Of a stretch of DNA of 64,000 bases, positions 24,343 through 32,333 are shown one piece after another. Source of the stretch: Limosilactobacillus sp. WILCCON 0051 (GTDB lineage: Bacteria > Bacillota > Bacilli > Lactobacillales > Lactobacillaceae); NCBI RefSeq assembly GCF_039955095.1, contig NZ_CP154878.1:1054001-1118000 (forward strand), written 5' to 3'. The notes under the pieces were generated by a model. It did no database searches. It saw only the letters and a program-made list of their open reading frames with translations, and was not told where the DNA came from. Made by a program: the position numbers and the translations under genes. Every line of letters begins with the position of its first letter. The stretch's first letter is position 1.

Positions 24343-24681
24343 ATGAAAAATCCAATTACTTTATCTGATTTTGTCAGTTCTCAAAACGACTTAGAAACGT
24401 TTGCTCAAATTGCAACGCGTTTCGTTGACCTGGACGGCAATGAGATCTATTTAACGTTTGAAGACGGCTGGTACAATGATTATGCAATTTGTTATAACGA
24501 CTTGCTTGATGCCGGACTTGAAGTAACGGTTTTGGCTGATTTTGCCGAACGCTATCAGACCCACGCGATGAGCGAAGATGGTGAGATCGTACTGAAAAGC
24601 AAGGATCCAGCAAAACTGCTGCAGACGATTATAGCCGTGTATTTTTGGATTGGTGAACAAGAATACCCAGTGCGGGGATAG
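24343..24681 (+). CDS. Acidic protein of unknown function
   Basis: 112 residues, AAAAGGAG-led, just after the relaxase gene. Strand-helix composition, strongly acidic, aromatic-rich (FEDGWYNDYAICYNDLLD). DNA-mimic or anti-restriction proteins are often this size and acidity, but I see no specific family signature. Confidence 0.55.
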   Translation: MKNPITLSDFVSSQNDLETFAQIATRFVDLDGNEIYLTFEDGWYNDYAICYNDLLDAGLEVTVLADFAERYQTHAMSEDGEIVLKSKDPAKLLQTIIAVYFWIGEQEYPVRG

Positions 24682-24711
24682 AGATGATTAGCAAAGCGTT
24701 TGGATGTACAA

Positions 24712-24764
24712 ACGCCCTACAGGCAGCTAGGCAATTAGCCTTTACTGTATGCAGGGTGTTTTTT
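24712..24764 (+). terminator. Terminator of the relaxase unit
   Basis: Outer stem ACGCCCTAC / GCAGGGTGT encloses a second small stem (GCTA / TAGC); TTTTTT follows. Confidence 0.75.
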
Positions 24765-24837
24765 ATTCTTGAATATGTGAGTATATACTAATGGCGTAGG
24801 TTATGTGAATTTTGCAATTATTCATGGAGGCATAGTT

Positions 24838-25014
24838 ATGAAACAAACACCTAAGCTAGAAAAATCGCTTGTAATAAAGCCTAAAAAAGAAAAAAGTCGT
24901 TTAAAACAGATGTTTAATGGGTATGATACTAATAAACCATATCCATTTGAAGTCGTCGATAAGGGTAATTCTGTGACTGAGAAGCATCTGTCATTTCCGT
25001 GCAGACAAAAGTAA
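24838..25014 (+). CDS. MazE/AbrB-like antitoxin C-terminal region, stand-alone
   Basis: 58 residues from ATG 24838 with GGAGGC upstream. The pattern SRLKQMFNGYD, then PFEVVDKGNSVTEKH resembles the toxin-binding tail of MazE-family antitoxins (...LFAxYD...DWGxPVGxE). The AbrB-type DNA-binding half is missing and no MazF-like toxin follows. It may be a remnant or a decoy antitoxin. Confidence 0.45.
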   Translation: MKQTPKLEKSLVIKPKKEKSRLKQMFNGYDTNKPYPFEVVDKGNSVTEKHLSFPCRQK

Positions 25015-25033
25015 GCCCTGCTATAATACTAAT

Positions 25034-25138
25034 AGAAAAAGCAAGGCCGCTTTAAAGACGGTAGCTTTAGGACCTCAAGCTGTTTAACGCCGTTCGTACC
25101 CTCTGCTAAAATTTACGAACGGCTTTTATTATTTTTTA
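25034..25138 (+). ncRNA. Candidate small RNA ending in a strong terminator
   Basis: TATAAT at 25022-25027 is followed by about 90 bases without an open frame and then the stem GCCGTTCGTA / TACGAACGGC with TTTTATTATTTTTT. It looks like an independently transcribed RNA, as in type I toxin-antitoxin loci, but no toxin gene of the Fst type is seen on either strand. The -35 region is weak. Confidence 0.4.
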
Positions 25139-25141
25139 ATC

Positions 25142-25245
25142 ATGAGTAAACAAGAAAAAAGTATCGAAAGAGTATTAAGATTGCATTGATTACAGGGGCA
25201 ATTGCTTGGGCAATTTATGGAGTGGTTCGTATATGGTTAGGATAA
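25142..25245 (+). pseudogene. Tiny membrane peptide gene interrupted in an A-run
   Basis: ATG 25142 opens M-S-K-Q-E-K and then runs out of frame. One extra A in the A6 run would give a 34-residue peptide with a basic start and one membrane helix (IALITGAIAWAIYGVVRIW). A terminator (GTCGTCGG / CCGACGGC, T-run) follows at 25249-25276. There is no clear ribosome binding site, so the gene may be unreal. Confidence 0.3.
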
Positions 25246-25352
25246 AGTCGGTCGTCGGATTTTCCGACGGCCGTTTTTGTTTGGCGAGACTTGCATAAAT
25301 CCTTATTCTGACGATGATTAAAATCAGACTTTAGATGGGGGCCTCTTTGCTT

Positions 25353-25532
25353 ATGGAAGAAAATTACGATCTGGGCCTGATTACCAGCCTGGAGCATGGC
25401 GTGGCCAAAGGGATCATATTAGGCACGCAGGAGCCGTTTGCGATAAAGATCAAGACCGATGCGGCGGATTCCCTGATGCAGTATATGGTAGTGGCCATTA
25501 ATCCAGACCATACTGATTTTATTTATCAATAA
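25353..25532 (+). CDS. Small protein of unknown function
   Basis: 59 residues from ATG 25353, GGGGGCC upstream. Strand-rich (VAKGIILGTQEPFAIKIKTD), soluble. Its promoter region carries GGCGAGACTTGCATAAATC, nearly the same box as that in front of the giant adhesin gene at 55464-55482. No family recognised. Confidence 0.52.
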   Translation: MEENYDLGLITSLEHGVAKGIILGTQEPFAIKIKTDAADSLMQYMVVAINPDHTDFIYQ

Positions 25533-25550
25533 TAAGGAGAGTGATAGATT

Positions 25551-25757
25551 ATGTCTGCAAATGTTAGACGACAACCGATCAGCCAGGAATACTTTGAAGA
25601 AAAAATGCTTGATTTTTACGAAAACTGTAACGTCAGCCGGCCATTGGCGATGAAGATTCTAGCTTTCTGCAAGGAGATGATTCCGCTGATGCTGATGGGA
25701 ACGCCAGAGACGGTTGCACGCGTCTGTTATCGAGAATATACTGGCGAAAAGCTGTAG
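25551..25757 (+). CDS. Small helical protein of unknown function
   Basis: 68 residues, AAGGAGAG-led. Helical with VSRPLAMKILAFCKEMIPLML, possibly a small DNA- or membrane-associated protein. It lies in a short unit with the genes on either side. Confidence 0.52.
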   Translation: MSANVRRQPISQEYFEEKMLDFYENCNVSRPLAMKILAFCKEMIPLMLMGTPETVARVCYREYTGEKL

Positions 25758-25769
25758 GGGGCGGTTAAG

Positions 25770-26771
25770 GTGCCCTATGTTTTGATGTATCAAGCGCGCA
25801 GCAAACAGCGCTGGTATTGGACGATTGATCAGAAATTTACTTCAAAAAAGAACCACGAGTTTGTGATCTGGGAGTCCTTGACCGGCCTGTATCATGACTT
25901 TGACAATCTGAAACAGGATTATCCAACGCGGTTTCGATTCAAACGGTCAGATAGCTTTTTTGCTTTTGACTTACAGGATCGGGAAACGTTGCCCTTGGCT
26001 ACGATTGCGGAAAAATATCCGGAGGTGCAGGAAAGTTCTGCCCGCTACGTGATTACGGTCATGCGAAATAGCGAAATGTATTATTTTCGCAAGTCCACCA
26101 AGAAATTTGAGCAGACCGACGCGAAAGCATCAGTTTGGCAGGAATTGGCCGCACCGGTTGAGTTGGCTCAGAAGATGGCTAAAAGCAAAACGATCTGGGC
26201 ACACAATAAAAAATGTGATCCAGAAACGCTGCGCATTTTTGATCTGGCCAGCGATGAGTTCGTCTGGGAGCCTTCCAAAGAAAATCTGGTGACAGAGCCA
26301 AGCTACGTACCATTGTTTCAGACAATTGAAAAGCGCATTGACGCTCATCTGCAGAATCGTTCGCGAATCAGTACCGATGCCGCAGTAAGGCACAATACGC
26401 CGACAATCGACTGTGATCTTTGCGAAATGCTGGCGGCAGTTGGTGTTCTGGTACAGGGACTGGCTAAGAAAACTGCGGTTGACCGATTGCTTAATGCCTA
26501 TGAGAAGAGCATTCTTCAAGACTTCCTGCACACGATTGAACTGACGGATCTTGACCAGCTTGATCAATCAGCGTTCTTGGCCGCTTTTCAAGCATCGCGC
26601 CTGGAGCGGCGAAAGGTCAAGGATCTTAGCATCTTTTTAACAGCGCTGGCAGAGTCGTTTGACGTGAAAAAGTTCCTGAATATTCTGCAGAGCAATCCAT
26701 CATACGGCAACAGCTATTCCTTCAAGGATAAGGAAACAGCTGACAAAATCAGCAGTTTAATTAGAAAGTAA
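25770..26771 (+). CDS. Protein of unknown function
   Basis: 333 residues from a GTG start preceded by GGGGGCGG. N-terminal part is basic and aromatic (RSKQRWYWTIDQKF); the rest is helical. Two CxxC-like cysteines near residue 215 (DCDLCEM) might bind metal. No membrane segment, no known family seen. Ends at a terminator. Confidence 0.58.
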   Translation: MPYVLMYQARSKQRWYWTIDQKFTSKKNHEFVIWESLTGLYHDFDNLKQDYPTRFRFKRSDSFFAFDLQDRETLPLATIAEKYPEVQESSARYVITVMRNSEMYYFRKSTKKFEQTDAKASVWQELAAPVELAQKMAKSKTIWAHNKKCDPETLRIFDLASDEFVWEPSKENLVTEPSYVPLFQTIEKRIDAHLQNRSRISTDAAVRHNTPTIDCDLCEMLAAVGVLVQGLAKKTAVDRLLNAYEKSILQDFLHTIELTDLDQLDQSAFLAAFQASRLERRKVKDLSIFLTALAESFDVKKFLNILQSNPSYGNSYSFKDKETADKISSLIRK

Positions 26772-26773
26772 TA

Positions 26774-26805
26774 ATTCTAGCTTGCTGGCTAGAATTTTTT
26801 TATTA
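26774..26805 (+). terminator. Rho-independent terminator
   Basis: Stem AATTCTAGC / GCTAGAATT with 6-base loop and TTTTTT. Confidence 0.88.
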
Positions 26806-26891
26806 AGAAAAAGTATCATAAATTATATTCATGGTATTGAAAATTATACTTCAAGTGTTATAATTAAAACATAAAAGATAGGAGGAAAGGC

Positions 26892-27350
26892 ATGGATGAT
26901 TACGAAAAAGCACGCGCGGTCGTGCTTGACAAGAATAATAGCTTTGCTGAGTTGAGCAAGTGGTCTGGAATGTCAATCCCACGACTTAAGCAGTTTCGGG
27001 CAGACCCCGAAAAATTAAAGACCGCAAAATGGATTGCGGTTCATAAATTGGCGGAAATGTATAAGGAGGAAAACAAAATGAACGCTACCATTAAAAACTT
27101 GGTCGAAGAAAAAATCGATCGTCATATCACTACCGTCTATGATGGTAATGTGGTGATTAAGAAAGATTCGGTCGATGTTAAGAATGGCCGAATCCGTTTC
27201 TGGGAGCTGGGCGATGTGACCAGCTGGATTGATCTGGCTGATATCAACTGCACCGAAGACGAGGCGCGCGAATTAGTTAAGAACGTCGTGATGAACGCGC
27301 TGTTTGCAATCAGTGACAAGCCAGTGACCACTGACTTTAATGTGAAATAG
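26892..27350 (+). CDS. Protein with N-terminal helix-turn-helix-like segment
   Basis: 152 residues, AGGAGGAAAGG-led. N-terminal 60 residues (NSFAELSKWSGMSIPRLKQF) look like a helix-turn-helix; the rest is a separate strand-helix domain. An AAGGAGG inside the gene followed by ATG (27078) may allow the second domain to be made alone. Function unknown. Confidence 0.58.
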   Translation: MDDYEKARAVVLDKNNSFAELSKWSGMSIPRLKQFRADPEKLKTAKWIAVHKLAEMYKEENKMNATIKNLVEEKIDRHITTVYDGNVVIKKDSVDVKNGRIRFWELGDVTSWIDLADINCTEDEARELVKNVVMNALFAISDKPVTTDFNVK

Positions 27351-27378
27351 GAGGCGATGATGATTAAAACCAGACTAT

Positions 27379-27408
27379 AGAAAAGCGGCTGTTCAACGGC
27401 CGCTTTTT
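27379..27408. terminator. Bidirectional terminator between convergent genes
   Basis: AAAAGCGGC and GCCGCTTTTT flank an 8-9 base loop; A-run and T-run on either side serve both the 26892 gene and the leftward HicB-like gene. Confidence 0.85.
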
Positions 27409-27410
27409 GC

Positions 27411-27689
27411 CTATTGATCATGCTGAGTTAGCCACTTGGTCATGTTGACCGTGACCCAGGTAACCAACTGATTATCTTTCAGTTTCCACAACTTAGGATC
27501 TTGTACCGCTGGATAATCGATACCATCTAGCATGGTTGCCATTGCGTCTTCCGCATGGGTAAGGGCTTCAGTAAGGTTTTTGCCGTCAGTAACCATACCC
27601 GGAATATTTGGCGAGGTTACGACGTAATAATGTCCATCATCGGTATATTCAGTCAATATTACTGGATAGTTCAAAATATCTTGTTTCAT
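27411..27689 (-). CDS. HicB-family antitoxin-like protein, solitary
   Basis: 92 residues from ATG 27689 (AAGGAGTGC upstream). YPVILTEYTDDGHYYVVTSP, then IPGMVTDGKNLTEALTHAED is the partial RNase H-like fold of HicB antitoxins. There is no HicA toxin gene on either side and no DNA-binding domain at the C-terminus. It may be an orphan antitoxin that neutralises a chromosomal HicA, or a remnant. Confidence 0.78.
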   Translation of the reverse strand: MKQDILNYPVILTEYTDDGHYYVVTSPNIPGMVTDGKNLTEALTHAEDAMATMLDGIDYPAVQDPKLWKLKDNQLVTWVTVNMTKWLTQHDQ

Positions 27690-27802
27690 AATGCACTCCT
27701 TTATCTTTCCGTGATTATATCTCGAATTTCTGTTAAAATAAAAATAACGCAACTGTGAAGTCGCGTTATCAGGTTTATTTATTTACAAGAGGCGATCGGC
27801 TA

Positions 27803-27973
27803 TTATTCAAAAAAGTAGTCGATTGCCTTTTTGTGTTCCTTGCGGCCTTTCCAGGCGTAGTACAGATAGGCAACCAAAGTGAAAATGAGTACAGCTGCCA
27901 GATCATACTTGTGATCGGCTAGTGTTACTCCTAGCAGAATTGACAAAAACGTAATGGTAAAATGGTCAGTCAT
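27803..27973 (-). CDS. Small two-helix membrane protein
   Basis: 56 residues; TAAGGGGAT lies upstream. Two hydrophobic segments (TITFLSILLGVTLA and LAAVLIFTLVAYLYYAW) followed by a basic tail (KGRKEHKK). It is divergent from the helix-turn-helix gene at 28146 across a palindromic operator, so it is probably under that regulator. Unknown function; a small toxin-like or immunity membrane protein is possible. Confidence 0.65.
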   Translation of the reverse strand: MTDHFTITFLSILLGVTLADHKYDLAAVLIFTLVAYLYYAWKGRKEHKKAIDYFFE

Positions 27974-28003
27974 AATTATATCCCCTTAGACGTTTATTTT
28001 ATA

Positions 28004-28035
28004 TAGAAAATGTTCACTACTATGAACGTTTTCTA
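28004..28035. promoter_or_regulatory. Palindromic operator between divergent genes
   Basis: Arms TAGAAAATGTTCA and TGAACGTTTTCTA around six bases. A matching half site GAAAAATGTTCA at 28091-28102 overlaps the -35 (TTGAAA 28089) of a promoter with TACAAT at 28111. Likely bound by the helix-turn-helix protein coded at 28146. Confidence 0.8.
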
Positions 28036-28145
28036 TATTTTTATTATACTATCATTAGTGCAAAAATCAATATATTTGAATAATATTATTGAAAAATGTT
28101 CACTATACTGTACAATAATAATAAAAAGTAAGAGGGGCATAGATC

Positions 28146-28604
28146 ATGATTTTTAATCGCTTGAAGATGCTGCTGAGCGAACGTGAGCTGAGCATTACAC
28201 AAGTAGCTAAAGATACCGGCTTATCACGGACAACCTTAACCTATATGATACAAAACAACTCTAAGGGCATTCAGCTGGCCACGCTAAACCAGCTGTGCCA
28301 GTACCTGCATGTGCAGCCAAAGGATTTGCTGGAATACTACCCGTTTGACTTGCACTGCGAATTTAACAGAGATCAAGACAAGGTTACTGTTGCCGCAGCG
28401 ATTCTGGAAAATGGCCAGGTTATTCAATCCGCACAAATTTCAGGAAAGATTACTAATATTACTTGTCGGATTGCTTATTCTGATCTGGAACTTCATTTTG
28501 CCAACTATTTTAGTCAATTATCTGTCTTCGCCAAGACGTTGATGAAAAATGATTTTGTGGCGTTAGCAGGTAAAGAGCTTGGCTGCTCTATTGAATTGAG
28601 GTGA
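28146..28604 (+). CDS. Cro/CI-type transcriptional regulator
   Basis: 152 residues. Helix-turn-helix in residues 5-65 (LSITQVAKDTGLSRTTLTYM; LATLNQLCQYLHVQPKDLLE), then a strand-rich C-terminal domain of unknown ligand. GAGGGG lies before the ATG. Overlap of its presumed operator with the promoter suggests autoregulation and control of the divergent small membrane protein. Followed after 4 bases by the 28609 gene and then by the PLD-ATPase gene. Confidence 0.8.
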   Translation: MIFNRLKMLLSERELSITQVAKDTGLSRTTLTYMIQNNSKGIQLATLNQLCQYLHVQPKDLLEYYPFDLHCEFNRDQDKVTVAAAILENGQVIQSAQISGKITNITCRIAYSDLELHFANYFSQLSVFAKTLMKNDFVALAGKELGCSIELR

Positions 28605-28608
28605 GCAA

Positions 28609-28956
28609 ATGTTAATCTTACGTGGCCACTTTACTGCAGCCGAACTAGCAAAAGCTTTTGATGTTTCTGAATCTGAAGTTAGAAAGGTTGCTGGTGATAA
28701 AATTCCATTTAAACTAATTGGCCAGACGCGCAAGGCAGTATTGGGAGAAGGAGTCTCTGAATATATCGGCAACAACTTCACGGTTCCTGAGTGCTGTCGG
28801 TTATTGGGCAGATCGCTATCTGATGATCCAAAGGGTGCCTTTTTAGGTATTACCATTTATGGTGATCCAAAAGGAGATCATGTAATTCCACTTGAAGATG
28901 TGATTCATGGCTACAATCTATATCTTAATGATATTGATGACGGATATTGGGACTGA
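28609..28956 (+). CDS. Protein of unknown function with helix-turn-helix-like N-terminus
   Basis: 115 residues, GAGGTGAGC-led. The start FTAAELAKAFDVSESEVRKV resembles a DNA-binding helix pair; the rest includes two short related segments. Lies between the regulator and the PLD-ATPase gene and may be a regulatory subunit. Confidence 0.55.
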   Translation: MLILRGHFTAAELAKAFDVSESEVRKVAGDKIPFKLIGQTRKAVLGEGVSEYIGNNFTVPECCRLLGRSLSDDPKGAFLGITIYGDPKGDHVIPLEDVIHGYNLYLNDIDDGYWD

Positions 28957-29009
28957 TCGTGATTAAACTTGTTTAATGGCTATAATTGTCAATTAAGGGG
29001 GTGACTATA

Positions 29010-31214
29010 ATGTTAAGCATATATGATTTAAATAATCAGGTGATGCTAAAGGATTCTGATTTTTTTAGCTTAACGAATGGCTTTGATACTTTTAGTGGCG
29101 TATCTTTCGTAAGCTCCTTCAAGATCCTGGAAAAAGAGCTGTTGCCACGATTTAAAAATATTAAGCTAATTTTAGGTATGGAAGATCAGAAGACCGGCCA
29201 AAGTCTAAACCAACTTTTTGATATTTCTCGTCGAGTTAAGGAAATTAAGAATGCCAGTGACGAATTCATGAAACGGATTTCTGATGGTACGCTTCAGCTT
29301 CATTTTACAAAAGATCACTTATTCCATAGTAAATACTTTATTTTAGAGAATGAAAATAAATTTGCTATTTTTAATGGGTCAATGAATCTAACCAATAAGG
29401 CGATACACGATAATTATGAAATGCTTTGGCTGTACCGGGGAGATAAGAATAATAGTGCTGACTTTTCGATTTATAAGGATCATAAAAACCTTTTTAAGCA
29501 CAATTTTACTTTTGATAGTACAGAGTACATAGATCGAAAGATTATTAAACAGTTAGGCAGTAAAACAACTTATGCTGAAATTACAGCAGTTGTTACAAAT
29601 GATGTAATTGATAAACTCGGCGATAAAACAGTTGTCGTTAGTCCCTCGGCAGTTAAGCAGCTGGTTAGCAGTAAAATTGATGGCGAAAGCAATCTCTTGA
29701 TGAAACGTGAAACCGTAGAGATATTGAAGAATACCTACACAAAAAACGGAAACCTAAAACGTAATTTAGACCAGGTAAAATCAAGCATTAAAAAAGTTAC
29801 CTACCAAACATTAAATAAAACAGTTACTAAAGAAATGAAGGCCAGTGACTTATATCCAAAACCGATGTGGGCATATGATCACGATCAGATTATGGTAAAA
29901 GATGATGGCGATGAATTATTTCACCCGCTAACAATTAATAGTGATCTAGTTACTAGAGATGACGTTGAAACCTTTATTGACATTATTAGAAGCTTTAAAT
30001 TAAACAAGGAACATGATGAAAGTCACCAAGCTTTGTCAGCTTTTCTTTATTTAATGACGGCGCCATTAATTTGGAAGATTCGCGAAGAAGTCTATCAAAA
30101 GTCTAACTTTGCCAAAAATCCTGATCAGGTTCCTATGTCAATGGTGTTGATTGGACGTGGATCAACTGGAAAGACACTACTATTATCTAAATACTTTAAG
30201 CCATTTGTTGGTGATTGCTCAAAAACTATTCAATATACCGAGATCAATGGCTCTAATGCGCGTCCAATTCCTGCTATAAATTTCCTAAGTAACTATTTAA
30301 AATCAAAGCGTTTCATATCACCAATGATTGTTGATGAGTTGAATGGTAATTTTCTAAGTTATAAAGATGCCATTCAAGCTATAAAAGATTGGTCCTCGCT
30401 TCGGATTGTGAATGGGGTTCATAATGTGAACATCTTTGCCATGAATCACAATAAGGGAGATAAACCTATTAACAACCTTGAGGAAATTACCAAACGAACA
30501 TACTATTTATCTTTTACTTCAGACTGGAAATTGGACAATCAGCAAGAAATTCCTTACAAGATTTTGATCAATAATGTAAATGATCATATCTACCGTTATG
30601 TAACGTGGCATTTGAATGAACGATTAAATCATCTGAACGGTAATGAAGAAAGTCATTTAATCGATGACTACCTGTATTTAACTAAAGATATCCTCTACAA
30701 TTTATTAGATAAGTTTGGTCAGGCTGAAAAGCTTCCAAGTCAAATTTGGGAAAATTACGACTATAAGAGAGATTGCAATAAGACTAACTGGCGAATGCTG
30801 ATTCAAAACGATAATTTTGAACATGTTTCATTCATTGAGGGTAAAGATAACGTCTTTAATGTCGCAAAATCTATTTTTAACAGTTTCAAAGGTACTTCTT
30901 ATGAAAATATCAATGAGAGTTTAGATAACTATTACAATATGTTTCCCAGAAAAGAAGGTATTGCTTTAGAGTTGTATGATAGCGGTATGCTACTAGATAT
31001 TGATCGATTCGATCAATTTATTGGAGAACCGTTAATTAGAAACTATTACAACAAAATTCATAGTAATGAACGTCAGCAGATACAGTTAGAAACTCTTCTT
31101 GAACAGCAAAATAAGCAAAATGAAATTTTAGTGCAAACTATGAGTAAATTGGCAAGCAGTCAGAATCAACCGGTTAAAAAGAAGGGCTTCTGGTCAAGGC
31201 TCTTTGATAAATAG
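29010..31214 (+). CDS. Phospholipase D-like nuclease fused to P-loop ATPase (candidate phage-defence protein)
   Basis: 734 residues from ATG 29010 (AAGGGGGTGA upstream). The N-terminus has a single PLD motif, H106-S-K108 with GSMN at 123-126 (the usual D is E113), typical of PLD-type nucleases. A middle linker is followed by an ATPase with Walker A GRGSTGKT (382-389) and a Walker B-like MIVDE near residue 440, then a helical C-terminus ending in a basic WSRLF patch. Large nuclease-ATPase fusions of this type are common in anti-phage islands. The gene is visibly AT-richer than its neighbours, suggesting separate acquisition. Membership of a named defence system is not established. Confidence 0.75.
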   Translation: MLSIYDLNNQVMLKDSDFFSLTNGFDTFSGVSFVSSFKILEKELLPRFKNIKLILGMEDQKTGQSLNQLFDISRRVKEIKNASDEFMKRISDGTLQLHFTKDHLFHSKYFILENENKFAIFNGSMNLTNKAIHDNYEMLWLYRGDKNNSADFSIYKDHKNLFKHNFTFDSTEYIDRKIIKQLGSKTTYAEITAVVTNDVIDKLGDKTVVVSPSAVKQLVSSKIDGESNLLMKRETVEILKNTYTKNGNLKRNLDQVKSSIKKVTYQTLNKTVTKEMKASDLYPKPMWAYDHDQIMVKDDGDELFHPLTINSDLVTRDDVETFIDIIRSFKLNKEHDESHQALSAFLYLMTAPLIWKIREEVYQKSNFAKNPDQVPMSMVLIGRGSTGKTLLLSKYFKPFVGDCSKTIQYTEINGSNARPIPAINFLSNYLKSKRFISPMIVDELNGNFLSYKDAIQAIKDWSSLRIVNGVHNVNIFAMNHNKGDKPINNLEEITKRTYYLSFTSDWKLDNQQEIPYKILINNVNDHIYRYVTWHLNERLNHLNGNEESHLIDDYLYLTKDILYNLLDKFGQAEKLPSQIWENYDYKRDCNKTNWRMLIQNDNFEHVSFIEGKDNVFNVAKSIFNSFKGTSYENINESLDNYYNMFPRKEGIALELYDSGMLLDIDRFDQFIGEPLIRNYYNKIHSNERQQIQLETLLEQQNKQNEILVQTMSKLASSQNQPVKKKGFWSRLFDK

Positions 31215-31235
31215 AGTTCATATTTTCTAATCAGT

Positions 31236-31262
31236 CATTAGTCAATCTAGTGGCTGTTTTTT
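31236..31262 (+). terminator. Terminator after the PLD-ATPase gene
   Basis: Imperfect stem AGTCATTAG / CTAGTGGCT followed by GTTTTTT. Confidence 0.6.
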
Positions 31263-31274
31263 GTTGGTCAAAGA

Positions 31275-31280
31275 TTGAAT
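31275..31280 (+). promoter_or_regulatory. Shared promoter box in front of the polyvalent gene cluster
   Basis: TTGAAT inside GGTCAAAGATTGAAT. The same box, GGCCAAAGATTGAATTT or a close variant, precedes the genes at 34828 (TTGAAT 34768), 36724 (TTGATT 36665), 38069 (TTGAAT 38013) and 41485 (TTGAAT 41424). A conserved sequence upstream of the -35 suggests joint control of these units. Confidence 0.6.
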
Positions 31281-31332
31281 CCTGAAAATTCCCGTTATCC
31301 TAGAGCTAAGAATCAAGGAAAGCGGTGAGAAG

Positions 31333-32331
31333 ATGCTGAATCCAATTGGCTTGTCAATGCACGAACTCGGGCGGATTATGACCAGCCCGCCAGCAGCGGC
31401 GAACCAGGGTATCTACCTGGCTCATGATCTAAACAGCAACCACTATTTTGTTTTGGACCGCTTAAACAATAGTGATCTGAGTCAGCAGCCATTTGAGTTT
31501 GAAACGTTTGATGACGCTTATGCCTTCTCGAAACTAAGGGAGCGTGGAAACATGGATAAGGAAAAGAAACAGGAAAAAAAGGTCTCGCCAACAGAAATTG
31601 AACGGTTTGCCGTCAGTCGCAAGGCGCAGCAGCTGCTGAAAGACGGAACGCAGACCATTGATGCAATGGAAAAGCTGGTTGATCGGGTCAGTCCAGTAGT
31701 GGACTATGGTCGGGTCAACAGTTTGCTGCTGACGCAGGCCAGTCCGGAACAGGGCTTTATGACGAAGCAGGCCTGGATCCGTCATGATAAGAACGAGGAT
31801 TTAAAAGGCGTTGATTTTGATCAGCTCGAAGGCGTCAAGGTATTCGTACCAAACGCTAAACAGCCTGGTCAACCCGTTACGTTTGACGTTGGTAAGATGT
31901 ATTCTGCCGATGAGATTGCTGCCAAGTATCCTAACGTCAAAATGCCGGCACAAGCACTGGTCAGCCAGCGCAATCTCATGCACCAGTCATCAGAACCAGA
32001 ACGACTGGGAGCAGTGGTTGATGCCCTGCGAGAACTGAGAGTGCCGAAGCCTGACTGGGTATGGGGACGCAATCAGATTCATGCCGTGCAGACGCATATG
32101 GCACGCCATATGGCTTTTGCCAGCACTGGACTGACGAATCAGTCTTTCCATTTCAGTGCTAGTGAGCGCAAGGCTATGGCCAACCTGCAGCCTGATGAGC
32201 TACAGACGATGTTTGTCAAGTCGGTTAGCCTGGCCAGTAAGATCAATCGGACGGCCAGCCGCAAACTGTATCAAATGAAGACGCAGCAGAAAATGCAGCA
32301 GCCAGTTAAGACTAAAGCAAAGGAGCGCTGA
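31333..32331 (+). CDS. ArdC-like polyvalent protein with basic KER tail
   Basis: 332 residues. Residues about 70-210 (DYGRVNSLLLTQASPEQGFM; KVFVPNAKQPGQ) match the ArdC N-terminal, single-strand-DNA-binding domain found in anti-restriction and polyvalent proteins sent into recipients. The C-terminal 60 residues (FSASERKAMANLQPDELQTM) are similar to the end of the metallopeptidase at 41485. The last residues are KTKAKER. The next gene starts two bases after the stop and uses AAGGAG within the tail codons as binding site. Likely protects the entering DNA strand; delivery is inferred. Confidence 0.72.
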   Translation: MLNPIGLSMHELGRIMTSPPAAANQGIYLAHDLNSNHYFVLDRLNNSDLSQQPFEFETFDDAYAFSKLRERGNMDKEKKQEKKVSPTEIERFAVSRKAQQLLKDGTQTIDAMEKLVDRVSPVVDYGRVNSLLLTQASPEQGFMTKQAWIRHDKNEDLKGVDFDQLEGVKVFVPNAKQPGQPVTFDVGKMYSADEIAAKYPNVKMPAQALVSQRNLMHQSSEPERLGAVVDALRELRVPKPDWVWGRNQIHAVQTHMARHMAFASTGLTNQSFHFSASERKAMANLQPDELQTMFVKSVSLASKINRTASRKLYQMKTQQKMQQPVKTKAKER

Positions 32332-32333
32332 TT

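Noticed and set aside
25034-25245. Fst/pAD1-type type I toxin-antitoxin module
   Set aside because: The RNA and terminator look right, but neither strand carries an Fst-like peptide at the expected place, and the nearby peptide has no binding site.
31333-32331. KER tail explained as a by-product of an embedded ribosome binding site
   Set aside because: Only the first protein's tail codons (AAGGAG) serve a gene at suitable spacing. The others use AAAGAA, AAGGAA or AAAGAG and have no gene starting close behind.
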